From Putridiphycobacter sp045107045 (lineage in GTDB: Bacteria > Bacteroidota > Bacteroidia > Flavobacteriales_D > Crocinitomicaceae): 64,000 bases of DNA. Shown piece by piece: positions 17,814-26,515 of this stretch (position 1 is its first letter; every line of letters begins with the position of its first letter). Made by a program: the position numbers and the translations under genes. The DNA is taken from assembly GCA_045107045.1 (NCBI GenBank), contig JBGCFR010000017.1:1-64000 (forward strand), in the 5' to 3' direction. The notes under the pieces were generated by a model. The model ran no database searches. It was given only the letters and a program-made list of their open reading frames with translations, and was not told the origin of the DNA.

Positions 17814-19234
17814 TTCAAAATAGATTTAAATGAAAAATATTGCTTTATCAAAACATTGTAAACAAGGATAAAAAACAAAACAAGCAGACTGCTTTTAACA
17901 ATAATAGCGCTTGTTATAGGAAGTAAAGGTAAATAGTATGTTGTAACTAGTATTGCAATAATTGAAGCCACTACAATAATTACTTTGTTAAGCTGAAGTC
18001 TGAATGGATAGTTCTTTTGTGCAAATGCGAAATATATTACTTGGTATAAACCAGTTGCTATTAATGTGGAACTTGCAGCACCAATAACACCCCACTTAGG
18101 CACAAAAAAGTAGTTAAGAGCAATATTAAGTAATGCAAATAGAAAAGTTAAAATTGCTATAGTTTTAGTTTTCATATGAATAATCATTCCAGGGGAAAAC
18201 ATATGCAATCCTGTAAAAAGAATTGTAAAAAATAACATGGGCATAACAGTGTAAGCACTTTGATAGTTTACACCAGAAAAAATGGTTGTTATTTCACTTG
18301 AAAAAAGAGATAAAGCTATAGCTCCAAAAGTTCCAAACCCAACAAAAAGCACGAAAAATCTTTCTAGCTCTTTTCTTGTGTTTGCTCTATTATGCTTTTC
18401 AAGAATGATAGGCCCCATTGCCGCTCCAAAGCCGACAATAACAATTCCAATGATTGATGCAAATTGACTCCCTAAACTGTAAATTCCAAGACTGTCTGCA
18501 CCTAGTATTTCATTTATGAAAACTCTATCAGTAAAATTCATTGTGACTAATGAAAGGGCACTACCCATCATAGGTATACTATATTTCAGCAATGTTTTTA
18601 AATAAGTACTGTTAAAATAAAACATCAAGTGCTCTTTTAAAAAGTAGAGTTGAACACATATTAATAACGGGACAATTATTACAAATGGCAAAAAGACGCT
18701 ATCAATTCCTAGATCTAAATAAAAAGCAAAGAAAAATACAAGAGTTACACCAAATATCGCATGAGAAAAAGACAGAATTGAAACCGTTTTTGACTGTCGG
18801 AGAAATCGCAAATAAACATTGAGGAAGTAAAAAATATTATTAAAAAATATAGTCCCGGCTGCAATTCTAAAAGTATGAATAGGTATTTGATAACTCGAAC
18901 TTAACAAATCTGTTATTTGCTGAGAAAAAACAAAGCAAATTACACTAAAAATTGTAAACAGAATAACTACTGCAAAAGTGGCAGTTGATGCATATTGTTT
19001 TTTTACATTGCTATCCAGAGTAGGCTCAGCAACATACCTTGCTAATCCTTGATTTAACTGAAGTGAAAAAAAGTTGCCAGCAAATAGACCGAAAACCATC
19101 AGTATATCTCTAACTCCGTATTCGGCTGTTGAAAAATAGACAGTGTAAAAAGGAATCAATAGAAGACCAATGCCCTTAGTTAGCAAATTCGCTAAAGTAT
19201 ATAATCCACCATCTTTTAATAAATCCCTTAGCAT
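17810..19234 (-). CDS. Oligosaccharide flippase, Wzx/MOP family
   Basis: The 474-residue protein has about fourteen predicted transmembrane helices and the N-terminal signature of the polysaccharide-flippase family (LLKDGGLYTLANLLTKGIGL, then FYTVYFSTAEYGVRD). Such proteins move lipid-linked oligosaccharide units across the inner membrane. It is the first gene of the five-gene operon running down to 14123, and all following genes overlap or nearly overlap. A tyrosine/aspartate-containing start region (EYGVRD) is conserved in Wzx proteins. The transported unit is unknown. Confidence 0.9.
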   Translation of the reverse strand: MLRDLLKDGGLYTLANLLTKGIGLLLIPFYTVYFSTAEYGVRDILMVFGLFAGNFFSLQLNQGLARYVAEPTLDSNVKKQYASTATFAVVILFTIFSVICFVFSQQITDLLSSSYQIPIHTFRIAAGTIFFNNIFYFLNVYLRFLRQSKTVSILSFSHAIFGVTLVFFFAFYLDLGIDSVFLPFVIIVPLLICVQLYFLKEHLMFYFNSTYLKTLLKYSIPMMGSALSLVTMNFTDRVFINEILGADSLGIYSLGSQFASIIGIVIVGFGAAMGPIILEKHNRANTRKELERFFVLFVGFGTFGAIALSLFSSEITTIFSGVNYQSAYTVMPMLFFTILFTGLHMFSPGMIIHMKTKTIAILTFLFALLNIALNYFFVPKWGVIGAASSTLIATGLYQVIYFAFAQKNYPFRLQLNKVIIVVASIIAILVTTYYLPLLPITSAIIVKSSLLVLFFILVYNVLIKQYFSFKSILK

Positions 19235-19306
19235 TGGTACAATTCTAGTATCGCAAAGATATGATTTTGCATTAATTTATAGGTTTACAATAGTTGAATC
19301 AGCACA

Positions 19307-19900
19307 TTAGTTATTGATGAATCGATAATTTGCAGTATTTAAAAGCCTAAACTGCTTAATGTCACAACAATGCCCGAATAAGTTTGCATTTTGGGTTAGT
19401 TCAGTTAGTGTTTTTTGTTCTGTAAATCCAAAGGAAAGTACTGGAATAGTGATGTCAATAAATTGCCATTCGTAATCTGGCACTCTAGGAATTATTGCAA
19501 TATACGGTGCATGGCCAATTTGGTCCAATGCGCCTAGATATACAAAATCTCCTGAAAGTAGTTCAACATTTTTTGCATCTGCTAAATTATCGGCTATACC
19601 ACCTACTTTTAAGCTTGGGTGCTCTGATTTTATTAATTTTATTGATTCAAAATCTATTGAAATGAATCCAAACAAATGTATTTCACTCTCTAATAGCTTT
19701 TCAGAGTCAACTAAAATTGAAAGTTTTTTTTGAGTAATTATTTCATTTATTTTGGCTAAATTTTTTTGTATCTCATTCTCATCTCCTTTTAGCCAAACGT
19801 ATTTTTGTGATTGATTCTTTAGTAAGTCAACATCAATTTCGAACTGAGTAATATTACGAAATGGAACAATTACGTGTAAACCAAAAGGTGTTTTTGTCAT
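19307..19900 (-). CDS. Degenerate ThiE-like TIM-barrel protein
   Basis: The protein is 197 residues from the ATG MTKTPFGLH, which begins 1 bp after the stop of the upstream gene. The arrangement of strands follows thiamine-phosphate synthase: an early LHVIVP strand, VWLKGDE, SILVDS, then KVGGIADNLADAKNVELLSGDFVYLG (given here only as its two landmarks, GGIADNLADA and GDFVYLG), which parallels the ThiE stretch before the phosphate site. However the ThiE catalytic signatures for pyrimidine and thiazole phosphates are not visible, so synthase activity is doubtful. It is coupled to the ABM-VOC gene. I infer a paralogue with a changed function. Confidence 0.55.
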   Translation of the reverse strand: MTKTPFGLHVIVPFRNITQFEIDVDLLKNQSQKYVWLKGDENEIQKNLAKINEIITQKKLSILVDSEKLLESEIHLFGFISIDFESIKLIKSEHPSLKVGGIADNLADAKNVELLSGDFVYLGALDQIGHAPYIAIIPRVPDYEWQFIDITIPVLSFGFTEQKTLTELTQNANLFGHCCDIKQFRLLNTANYRFINN

Positions 19901-19901
19901 T

Positions 19902-20621
19902 TTAGTCTGATTCGAATCCATTGTCAATAGGTTCCCACAATTCAATTTTATTATTCTCTAAATCTAAAATATGAATAAATTTACCATATTCGTATGTTGC
20001 TATTTCGTCTAAGATAGTCACCCCATTTTTTCTTAAATCAAGAACAAGTTTTTCCATGTTTTGAACTCTATAATTGACCATGTAATCCTGATCGGAGGGA
20101 CTGAAGTAATCCGTGTCACTTTTGAAAATACTCCATTGCAGATAGTTAATTTCTTTTGGGTTGTTAATATTCCGACTCGTAAACATAGCGCCATATTCAT
20201 CAGTATTTAAACCTAAATTATCTGCATACCATTGCTTTAATTTGGCAGTGTCCTTGCCTTTAAAAAATACCCCTCCAATGCCAGTTGCTTTGGGCTTATT
20301 GTCTTCAGGTTTGTACTGTTGTGTCGTTAATAAATCGCTTACTACTTCTAGTTCATAATCAGTACTAGAGGTTTCACAACAGGCTTTCATTTCTTTAGAA
20401 AAAATTTTGGCACTTGGTGGAAGGTGTTTTCCGGAATTATCCCAAACTGTCTTACTTGGCCATTGTGCATAGGCTAGGTAGTGTAATTCTTCAATTTTAT
20501 GAAGTCTGGATCCAAAACTATTTTCGTATTGATAAATCAATTTGGTAAGTTCTGACCAGTTGTAGATAAAGTCTTTTGCCTTACTTGGATGTACTTTAAA
20601 ACGATAGATAACTGTAAACAT
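19902..20621 (-). CDS. Fusion of an ABM-type monooxygenase domain with a VOC/glyoxalase domain
   Basis: This 239-residue protein has two ferredoxin-like units. Residues 1-105 resemble antibiotic-biosynthesis-monooxygenase (ABM) domains (FTVIYRFKVHPSKAKDFI, then LHYLAYAQWPS). Residues about 112-235 are a VOC domain: GIGGVFFKGKDTAKLKQWY at the start, DQDYMVNYRVQNM in the middle and the metal-ligand glutamate in IELWEP at the end. VOC proteins use a divalent metal to act on small molecules; the substrate here is unknown. It is the first gene of a two-gene unit with the ThiE-like gene. Confidence 0.75.
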   Translation of the reverse strand: MFTVIYRFKVHPSKAKDFIYNWSELTKLIYQYENSFGSRLHKIEELHYLAYAQWPSKTVWDNSGKHLPPSAKIFSKEMKACCETSSTDYELEVVSDLLTTQQYKPEDNKPKATGIGGVFFKGKDTAKLKQWYADNLGLNTDEYGAMFTSRNINNPKEINYLQWSIFKSDTDYFSPSDQDYMVNYRVQNMEKLVLDLRKNGVTILDEIATYEYGKFIHILDLENNKIELWEPIDNGFESD

Positions 20622-20698
20622 AGGTTTGTAAATATGTAAATTTAATATAAATCAATAAATACGATTTTTTATTTTTAGGTTTGTGACAAGAATATAGA

Positions 20699-21541
20699 AT
20701 GAAAAAAATTTATTCAAGCCATTGGTCCAATTACGAATTGCTAGATGCTGGGCATGATAAAAAATTAGAACGTTGGGGTGATGTGGTGACTATTAGACCT
20801 GATAGAAATGCCTATTTTAAACCAATTTGGGATCAGAAAAAGTGGCAGAATCTAGCACATTTCGAATTCATTGAAAGTACTACTACTAAAGGATCGTGGG
20901 TTGATTTAGGAAATGAATTACCACCCAATTGGGAGATTTCGTACAAAAAGTTGAGTTTTAATTTAAAATTGACAACGTTTAAACATATTGGACTATTTCC
21001 AGAACAGCAGGCTAATTGGGAGTATATTCAAAAAATGCTAAAACCAAATGAACGGTTTTTAAATCTTTTCGGATATACCGGAGGAGCCAGTATTGCAGCT
21101 AAAGAAGTTGGAGCAGATGTGTTTCATATTGATTCCGTGAAACAGATTAATACTTGGGCTAAAGAGAATATGGAAAGTTCAGGATTAATTGATATACATT
21201 GGGTAGTTGAAGATGCGTTAAAGTTTGCTGTTAGAGAAGCCAAGCGAGGCAATAAATATCAGGGAATCATAATGGACCCTCCTGCATTTGGACTTGGAGC
21301 TAAAAAAGAACGTTGGAAAATAGAACAACGCTTTCCGGAATTGGTATCAGTCGCCTCAAAATTATTAGAAAAGGATGGTTTTTTAATTATTAATACGTAT
21401 TCTCCACGTTTAAAAGAAGATCAGATTAAGTCAATACTTTTTGAACATTTTCCAAATAAAACTATTGAGGTATCTAAGCTTTGTTTAAAAACGACAACTG
21501 GAAAAACAATTGAATACGGGGAATTATCAAGGGTTTTTTAA
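20699..21541 (+). CDS. Class I SAM-dependent methyltransferase, RlmI-like
   Basis: The 280-residue protein matches the methyltransferase domain of the RlmI/RlmK-type rRNA enzymes: FPEQQANWEYI, NLFGYTGGASIAA as SAM-binding motif I, and MDPPAFG as motif IV. RlmI methylates C1962 of 23S rRNA at C5. This protein lacks the N-terminal PUA domain of RlmI, so a related RNA target or a small molecule remains possible. A TAGGTTTG -7-like box lies 15 bp upstream of the start. Its last 15 bp overlap the 3' end of the convergent endonuclease gene. Confidence 0.8.
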   Translation: MKKIYSSHWSNYELLDAGHDKKLERWGDVVTIRPDRNAYFKPIWDQKKWQNLAHFEFIESTTTKGSWVDLGNELPPNWEISYKKLSFNLKLTTFKHIGLFPEQQANWEYIQKMLKPNERFLNLFGYTGGASIAAKEVGADVFHIDSVKQINTWAKENMESSGLIDIHWVVEDALKFAVREAKRGNKYQGIIMDPPAFGLGAKKERWKIEQRFPELVSVASKLLEKDGFLIINTYSPRLKEDQIKSILFEHFPNKTIEVSKLCLKTTTGKTIEYGELSRVF

Positions 21542-22585
21542 TTTCAGTGTTAAATATACAGGGTAGTGGTCTGAATAACCACCATAGTATTTTTCACCAC
21601 CATAGGTTCTACTTGGAGTTTGATTTCCATCCTTATGCGTAAAAGTGTTTTCGTGCGTTTTGTGAATTTGCGTGCTCCTTTGCGTTAGTTTAAAAACAGG
21701 GTTTCGCATGGCTGAATTTGAGGCAATCACCTGGTCAAATACTAACCAATCACCTTGGTGGTTCACCGTTCCATTTTTAGTGTCTTCAAATTGACTAGAT
21801 AAATTGGCAAAGTCTTTTTTTACCAAATGCTTCTTAATACTGTTGTCTGACGGTTCATCATTAAAGTCACCCAAAATAAAAATGTTCGCCTCTGCATTTT
21901 CACTTAAAACATCATCAATTTTACTTCGTAAAACTTTAGCCGCCGCAATTCTTTTCGGTTCTGTTTCTATAGTGCCTTTTCGTCGGCTCGACCAATGATT
22001 AAAGTAAATAACAACCTTTTCACCATTGCTTAATTCACCTTTAATTTCAAGAATATCTCTTGTAGTTGATTTATCTTTGCCAGGTAATATTACATTGTAA
22101 AAGCTATATTTTTCTGCTTTAAATGCTTCAGGTCTGTAAATGGCGGCAACATCTATGCCTCTGCCATCAGGACTATCTTTATGAATGACTTCATATCCCG
22201 CTTTTTTAAGTGCCTTTACCTTAGTTAAATCTTTTAGCACATCATAATTTTCTACCTCCGAAAAACCCATAACAGCTGGTAACTGATCGGAATCAATACT
22301 GCTTATCATTTCTCCTATTTGCTTAAGTTTGGTTTGGTAACGTTTAGTGTCCCAGTTTTGTTTTCCATCAGGCGTAAAGTCATCATCAAACGTATTCGGA
22401 TCATCATAGATGTCAAATAAATTTTCAACATTATAAAATCCAATAATTGCCTCCGTTAAGTTTATATTTACTTTCATGTCATTGTCTGTAATAGTGGTTT
22501 CAGATTCACCATTCGTATTAATTATAGAGTATAATAAAGCTCCAATCCCTATGATTACTAACGGTGCTATTTTTTTAATTTTCAT
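21527..22585 (-). CDS. Endonuclease/exonuclease/phosphatase family protein, exported
   Basis: The 352-residue protein has an N-terminal hydrophobic anchor or signal (about 4-20 from the ATG MKIKKIAPLV). A full EEP fold follows: FYNVENLFD, the catalytic Glu in GFSEVENYDV, NHWSSRR, LGDFNDEPSD and the final SDHYPVY. These are the metal and catalytic residues of DNase I-like phosphodiesterases, so it is probably active outside the cytoplasm on nucleic acids or related phosphodiesters. A start four codons earlier is possible; both overlap the WbqC gene. It overlaps the convergent methyltransferase by 15 bp. Confidence 0.85.
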   Translation of the reverse strand: MKIKKIAPLVIIGIGALLYSIINTNGESETTITDNDMKVNINLTEAIIGFYNVENLFDIYDDPNTFDDDFTPDGKQNWDTKRYQTKLKQIGEMISSIDSDQLPAVMGFSEVENYDVLKDLTKVKALKKAGYEVIHKDSPDGRGIDVAAIYRPEAFKAEKYSFYNVILPGKDKSTTRDILEIKGELSNGEKVVIYFNHWSSRRKGTIETEPKRIAAAKVLRSKIDDVLSENAEANIFILGDFNDEPSDNSIKKHLVKKDFANLSSQFEDTKNGTVNHQGDWLVFDQVIASNSAMRNPVFKLTQRSTQIHKTHENTFTHKDGNQTPSRTYGGEKYYGGYSDHYPVYLTLKLKNP

Positions 22586-23192
22586 ATTTACTTTCATTCA
22601 ATATACAAATACTATTTGGCCCTTCATTAAATAATAAATCTAGAATGCTTAAATTATCAGTAAATCCGTATCGTTCAGTAAAGGTTTGTAAATAATGATG
22701 ACCTTTAAAATTGCTATTTATTTTTGGGTTAAAAGCTATTTTTTGGCTTATTTCGGTGCCAAAATCTGAACTATCAATCATTCTTATATCAACGCTGAGG
22801 CCAATTTTGTCAACTATGTGTTTGATCAACGAAATATTTAAGTCCTTTAATTTTGAGTTTGGTGCAAAAATAAGTGCTTTAATTTGATCTGCATAAAATT
22901 CAAAGTAGGGTGTTCTATTATAACAACTCTCTAAAGTTTTCCAATGGACCTGTCGCCAGTTCTCAGCATTTGAAATGAGAACATCTTTAGTTAAGGTTAG
23001 CTTCCCATTTGGTCTTTCAACAGGCACTGATAGGTTTAGTATGCCATTAGCTCCCATTACATAACATCTGTTTCTGTAAGTTTGTTTTTGATAGAGTTCA
23101 TGGGTTTGTATAGTTGCTGAACCACTACTTTGCATCAAACGATAATAATACTCTAAGTTACCAAAATAGGTAATAGGGAGTATTGGTTTCAT
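22575..23192 (-). CDS. WbqC family protein
   Basis: The 205-residue protein carries the WbqC family marks: an N-terminal GNLEYYYRLM, the central LSVPVERPNGK, the block NWRQVHWKTLESCYNRTPYF and YADQIKAL. WbqC proteins occur in polysaccharide and envelope gene neighbourhoods, and their enzymatic role is unsettled. Here it overlaps lepB by one base upstream and the endonuclease gene by 11 bp downstream, placing it in an operon dapB-lepB-wbqC-EEP. In many Bacteroidota a WbqC gene follows a signal peptidase gene, as seen here. Confidence 0.88.
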   Translation of the reverse strand: MKPILPITYFGNLEYYYRLMQSSGSATIQTHELYQKQTYRNRCYVMGANGILNLSVPVERPNGKLTLTKDVLISNAENWRQVHWKTLESCYNRTPYFEFYADQIKALIFAPNSKLKDLNISLIKHIVDKIGLSVDIRMIDSSDFGTEISQKIAFNPKINSNFKGHHYLQTFTERYGFTDNLSILDLLFNEGPNSICILNESKYEN

Positions 23193-25027
23193 TACTTAAT
23201 TTTTTTAAATACACGATCCCATCTAATGCCACCAAAATAGCCGTTTTCATCAGTTGACATCCAAATAAAAGCGGCACGACCAACAATATGATCCTCTGGA
23301 ACAAATCCCCAAAAACGTGAATCAGCAGAGTTGTTTCTGTTGTCTCCCATTAACCAATAGTAACTCATTTCAATAGTGTAGGTACTTACTTTTTCACCAT
23401 CAATATAAATACCATCAGGTTTTTCTGCCAAAGTATGGTGTTCATAAGCAGTAATGATTCTACGATAGATTGGTAATGTTTGATGGTTCAATTCAACCAC
23501 ATCCCCTTTTTTCGGAATTTTAAGCGGGCCAAAATTATCTTCAGTCCAATCGTATTGAGGATCGTTTGGAAAAATCGGTAAATAAGTCTGAGCGCCCATT
23601 TCTAGAATTTTACGGTAGAATCCTTTTTGTTTCACATCTAAGTATAAGTTCGGATGCTCTAGTTTTGATTTTGTGTACTGCGCCTCGGTCATAGGAATAA
23701 CAACATCTCCATTAATATTACTACTAACTTCACTATATCTGCAGTTAAAGTTTTTCTTGTAGTAGGCATCTAAGCGACTATATTTATTAAAGTCTACCTC
23801 TGTTCGGACCTGGAAAGGTTCGTGTTTTTTGCCTTCTAAATAGTAACTGTATTGCATTTCTGGCGCTTTCCATGCTAATTTTCCATCAACAAAAAGTTCT
23901 TTATCTTTCACTTCAACAGTTTGTCCAGCAACAGCAGTTGTTCTTTTAATATAGTTCTCACGTTTATCAACAGGTCGAGTTAAAATACCATTAATTGGTG
24001 TATAAGGCTTTCCACCATCTGGTCGAGAATATACTTTATCGTTTTTCAAGAAACTATTTCTGGCTCGGCTTAAATATTTTTCATAATTCGCTTCAAAATG
24101 CGTTAAATTTTTTCGTTCTTTTAGTGCAATTAAATAGGCTTCGTCTCTCAATATTTGCTCATAAGTATGAGCAATTAATCCATTTGGCATTCTTGGATCA
24201 TTCAATGCCGAATCTCCAGCAGGAAAGTTGAAAACAGTGACATCATATTGTTCAACAAATCTAAAACCTGGTAATCTTGTATGTGGAATTTTTTGAATTT
24301 CTGAGTATGATTTCACGTTAAACCAAGGGACCATATTGTGAAAAATTGGATAAGAGAAAGGTGTATTAGGCACTCTTGGTCCGTAAGTGATTTTCTCAAC
24401 AAATAGATGGTCGCCTATTAACATTGTTTTCTCCATTGACCCAGTAGGGATTTGATAGGGTTCAAAAACATAGGTTCTAATGACACTTGCCGCCACTAAT
24501 GCAAACAAAATAGCATCTCCCCATTCCTTAACCATTGATTTTTTTCCCTTTCGTTTTTGGTTAAACCCCAATAACGAAAAGGCATAAACAATAATATTTC
24601 CAACAATAGGTAAAGCAAAAAATAAGGCAATATGATCACTAATTGTTCTGCGGTCAACTTGTCGAGCAATATCCCAGTTGGTCGGTTCTACAGGTTTTTT
24701 CTCCGCATTGTTGGCAATGTTCCAAAATACAGGAAATGGGAATAAAACACCGAGTAAAGTTTCTTTAGTCCCAAATTCATCAAATTTTCTGATGACAGTA
24801 ACATTTATAGAGGCCCACATAATAAATTGTGCTCCTGGAAACAGTAAGAAAAATACCCAATACCAAGGTTGTTGGCAAGCTCTTAGCGCCGCATAATAAT
24901 TATAGAATGGAATAAAGGCTTCCCATGATTTCCGTCCTATTTTAGGGAATATTTTGTGCCACATTCCAATAATTGGCGTCAAAAAAATGATTAAAAATCC
25001 AATAATTAAACCTGTATATCCTATCAT
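23192..25027 (-). CDS. lepB: Signal peptidase I, extended Bacteroidota form
   Basis: Signal peptidase I removes signal peptides from exported proteins. The 611-residue protein has an N-terminal membrane domain (DUF5684-like, residues 1-110), more hydrophobic segments at about 130-155 and 172-188, then the S26 catalytic domain. The nucleophile Ser197 lies in PTGSMEKTM and the general base Lys361 in YIKRTTAVAG. The box MGDNRNNSADSR near residue 576 closes the site. Serine and lysine are 164 residues apart, against about 55 in E. coli LepB, because of a long insertion. It is co-transcribed with dapB upstream (2 bp) and wbqC downstream. Confidence 0.94.
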   Translation of the reverse strand: MIGYTGLIIGFLIIFLTPIIGMWHKIFPKIGRKSWEAFIPFYNYYAALRACQQPWYWVFFLLFPGAQFIMWASINVTVIRKFDEFGTKETLLGVLFPFPVFWNIANNAEKKPVEPTNWDIARQVDRRTISDHIALFFALPIVGNIIVYAFSLLGFNQKRKGKKSMVKEWGDAILFALVAASVIRTYVFEPYQIPTGSMEKTMLIGDHLFVEKITYGPRVPNTPFSYPIFHNMVPWFNVKSYSEIQKIPHTRLPGFRFVEQYDVTVFNFPAGDSALNDPRMPNGLIAHTYEQILRDEAYLIALKERKNLTHFEANYEKYLSRARNSFLKNDKVYSRPDGGKPYTPINGILTRPVDKRENYIKRTTAVAGQTVEVKDKELFVDGKLAWKAPEMQYSYYLEGKKHEPFQVRTEVDFNKYSRLDAYYKKNFNCRYSEVSSNINGDVVIPMTEAQYTKSKLEHPNLYLDVKQKGFYRKILEMGAQTYLPIFPNDPQYDWTEDNFGPLKIPKKGDVVELNHQTLPIYRRIITAYEHHTLAEKPDGIYIDGEKVSTYTIEMSYYWLMGDNRNNSADSRFWGFVPEDHIVGRAAFIWMSTDENGYFGGIRWDRVFKKIK

Positions 25028-25029
25028 GA

Positions 25030-25770
25030 TTATAATAATTCTTTAATTAGTTGAGGCATTATTTCTTTAATTGAAAACACCCCTTTTTTATTTAAACTCC
25101 ATTCTGCGGCAAGTACGCTGCCTAAAGCAAATCCTTTTCGGTTTTTTGCTGTATGTATACATTCTATTTTATCTATGTCATTCTCATAGGTCACAATATG
25201 TGTTCCTGGTACATCAGGGAAACGTTCAGACTCTAATGAGAGAACACTTGCAGCTGAAACACCAGCTTTGTCAACATTTTCCCAAGTCTTATAGGTAGTG
25301 ATATGTTCAATAATATCTTCCGCTAAAGTAATACCAGTACCACTAGGGGCGTCCTTTTTTTCAGTGTGATGAATTTCTCTTACATTGGCTTCGTATCCCA
25401 AACTAGCGTTCATTAATTCTGCCAATTTAGTATTCAATGCAAAGAAAATATTTACTCCAATGCTAAAGTTAGTACCATGAACCAATATGCTATTTTTTTT
25501 ATTACAAAGTTCAGTCAAATAGTCAAGTTCATTGTACCAGTTTCCAGTGGTTCCAACAATGATTGGTAGCTGATGGTTTATGCAGAATTGAATATTTTCT
25601 TTTGCCGTTTTTGGAGTTGAAAATTCAATGACAACATCTATGTCATTTATGTTTAAGTCCTCTTTAGAATGGTCACTGCTCAGTTTTGCAACAATGGTAT
25701 GGTTTCTTGAAATCAATACTTGCTCAATTTCTTTTCCCATTTTCCCATATCCAAAAAGTGCGACGCGCAT
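25030..25770 (-). CDS. dapB: 4-hydroxy-tetrahydrodipicolinate reductase
   Basis: DapB reduces the dipicolinate intermediate with NAD(P)H in the lysine and meso-diaminopimelate pathway, thus supplying cell-wall precursors. The start at the ATG for MRVALFGYGKMG places the nucleotide-binding glycine motif at the extreme N-terminus, as usual; an ATG seven codons earlier is less likely. Further marks are the GTTGNW loop and the catalytic HHTEKKDAPSGTG. The length of 246 residues is normal. It heads an operon with lepB, wbqC and an EEP-family gene. Confidence 0.95.
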   Translation of the reverse strand: MRVALFGYGKMGKEIEQVLISRNHTIVAKLSSDHSKEDLNINDIDVVIEFSTPKTAKENIQFCINHQLPIIVGTTGNWYNELDYLTELCNKKNSILVHGTNFSIGVNIFFALNTKLAELMNASLGYEANVREIHHTEKKDAPSGTGITLAEDIIEHITTYKTWENVDKAGVSAASVLSLESERFPDVPGTHIVTYENDIDKIECIHTAKNRKGFALGSVLAAEWSLNKKGVFSIKEIMPQLIKELL

Positions 25771-25899
25771 AGTGTTGTGTGTTTGAACCATGCGAAAGTA
25801 ATTAAAAGGAATAACTTGAAGAATAATACCTTTGATTAATTAAGTAATTTTCACAGTTTTTTTATATGTTTGTGACGAACCCAAAGCCTTATTAGTTTC

Positions 25900-26496
25900 A
25901 TGAAATTTCAGTTGATTTCCTTAATTCTTATCGTTGGGATATTAATATCTTGCAAAACTGGAGATGAGGATGTAAGTTTATCAGCAACGGGGTCTGATTA
26001 TAAGGTTTTAGTTGAGGTTACGGATGACTATGCAATGATGTTACCGAATTATTTTGTTGAAATGACCGACATTAATCCAAAGGCTGTTTTACAATATGGA
26101 TTTATTTCAAACACCGATAGTGTAAATAAACATTTTGAAGATGAATTTTTTGTTACCATATTAGCGTTAAAGAAATCAGATTTAGGGCTAACATTGGCAG
26201 ACTCAGGAGTAGTTACCATTGATAAAGTGAATCAAAAAACAACTATTAATTTAAGCTTAATATTAGAAGATTTTAAAGTAATAAGAGAAAAACCGGTCAC
26301 TGAATTAATAAATGGGATTGTGACATTACGTAACGAATTTTCGGGTAAATTAGGTCAGTATAAAGTGTTTTATAAAATGGCTATTTACGAAACCGAAACG
26401 TATTTTTACCAGTTACTAACCTGGTGCATGCAAAAGCATGCGGACAAACATAGTAATGAGATGGATGATATGATTCACTCGTTTGAAAATGTATAA
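25900..26496 (+). CDS. Putative lipoprotein, first of a paralogous pair
   Basis: The 198-residue protein has a lipoprotein signal ending in LISC (Cys near residue 18). The mature domain shares order and spacing with the next gene: DYAMMLPNYFVEMTDINPKA against YSVDIPDYMEDIDLANPDA, and the closing MDDMIHSFENV against MEEMIQSFKEI. They therefore look like a tandem duplication that has diverged. The fold resembles small photosystem-PsbP-like or DUF-type lipoproteins, but no name is assigned. It ends 19 bp before the next start, and a TATGTTTG -7-like box lies 27 bp before its ATG. Confidence 0.7.
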   Translation: MKFQLISLILIVGILISCKTGDEDVSLSATGSDYKVLVEVTDDYAMMLPNYFVEMTDINPKAVLQYGFISNTDSVNKHFEDEFFVTILALKKSDLGLTLADSGVVTIDKVNQKTTINLSLILEDFKVIREKPVTELINGIVTLRNEFSGKLGQYKVFYKMAIYETETYFYQLLTWCMQKHADKHSNEMDDMIHSFENV

Positions 26497-26515
26497 AACG
26501 AAAAAAGATAAAAAG

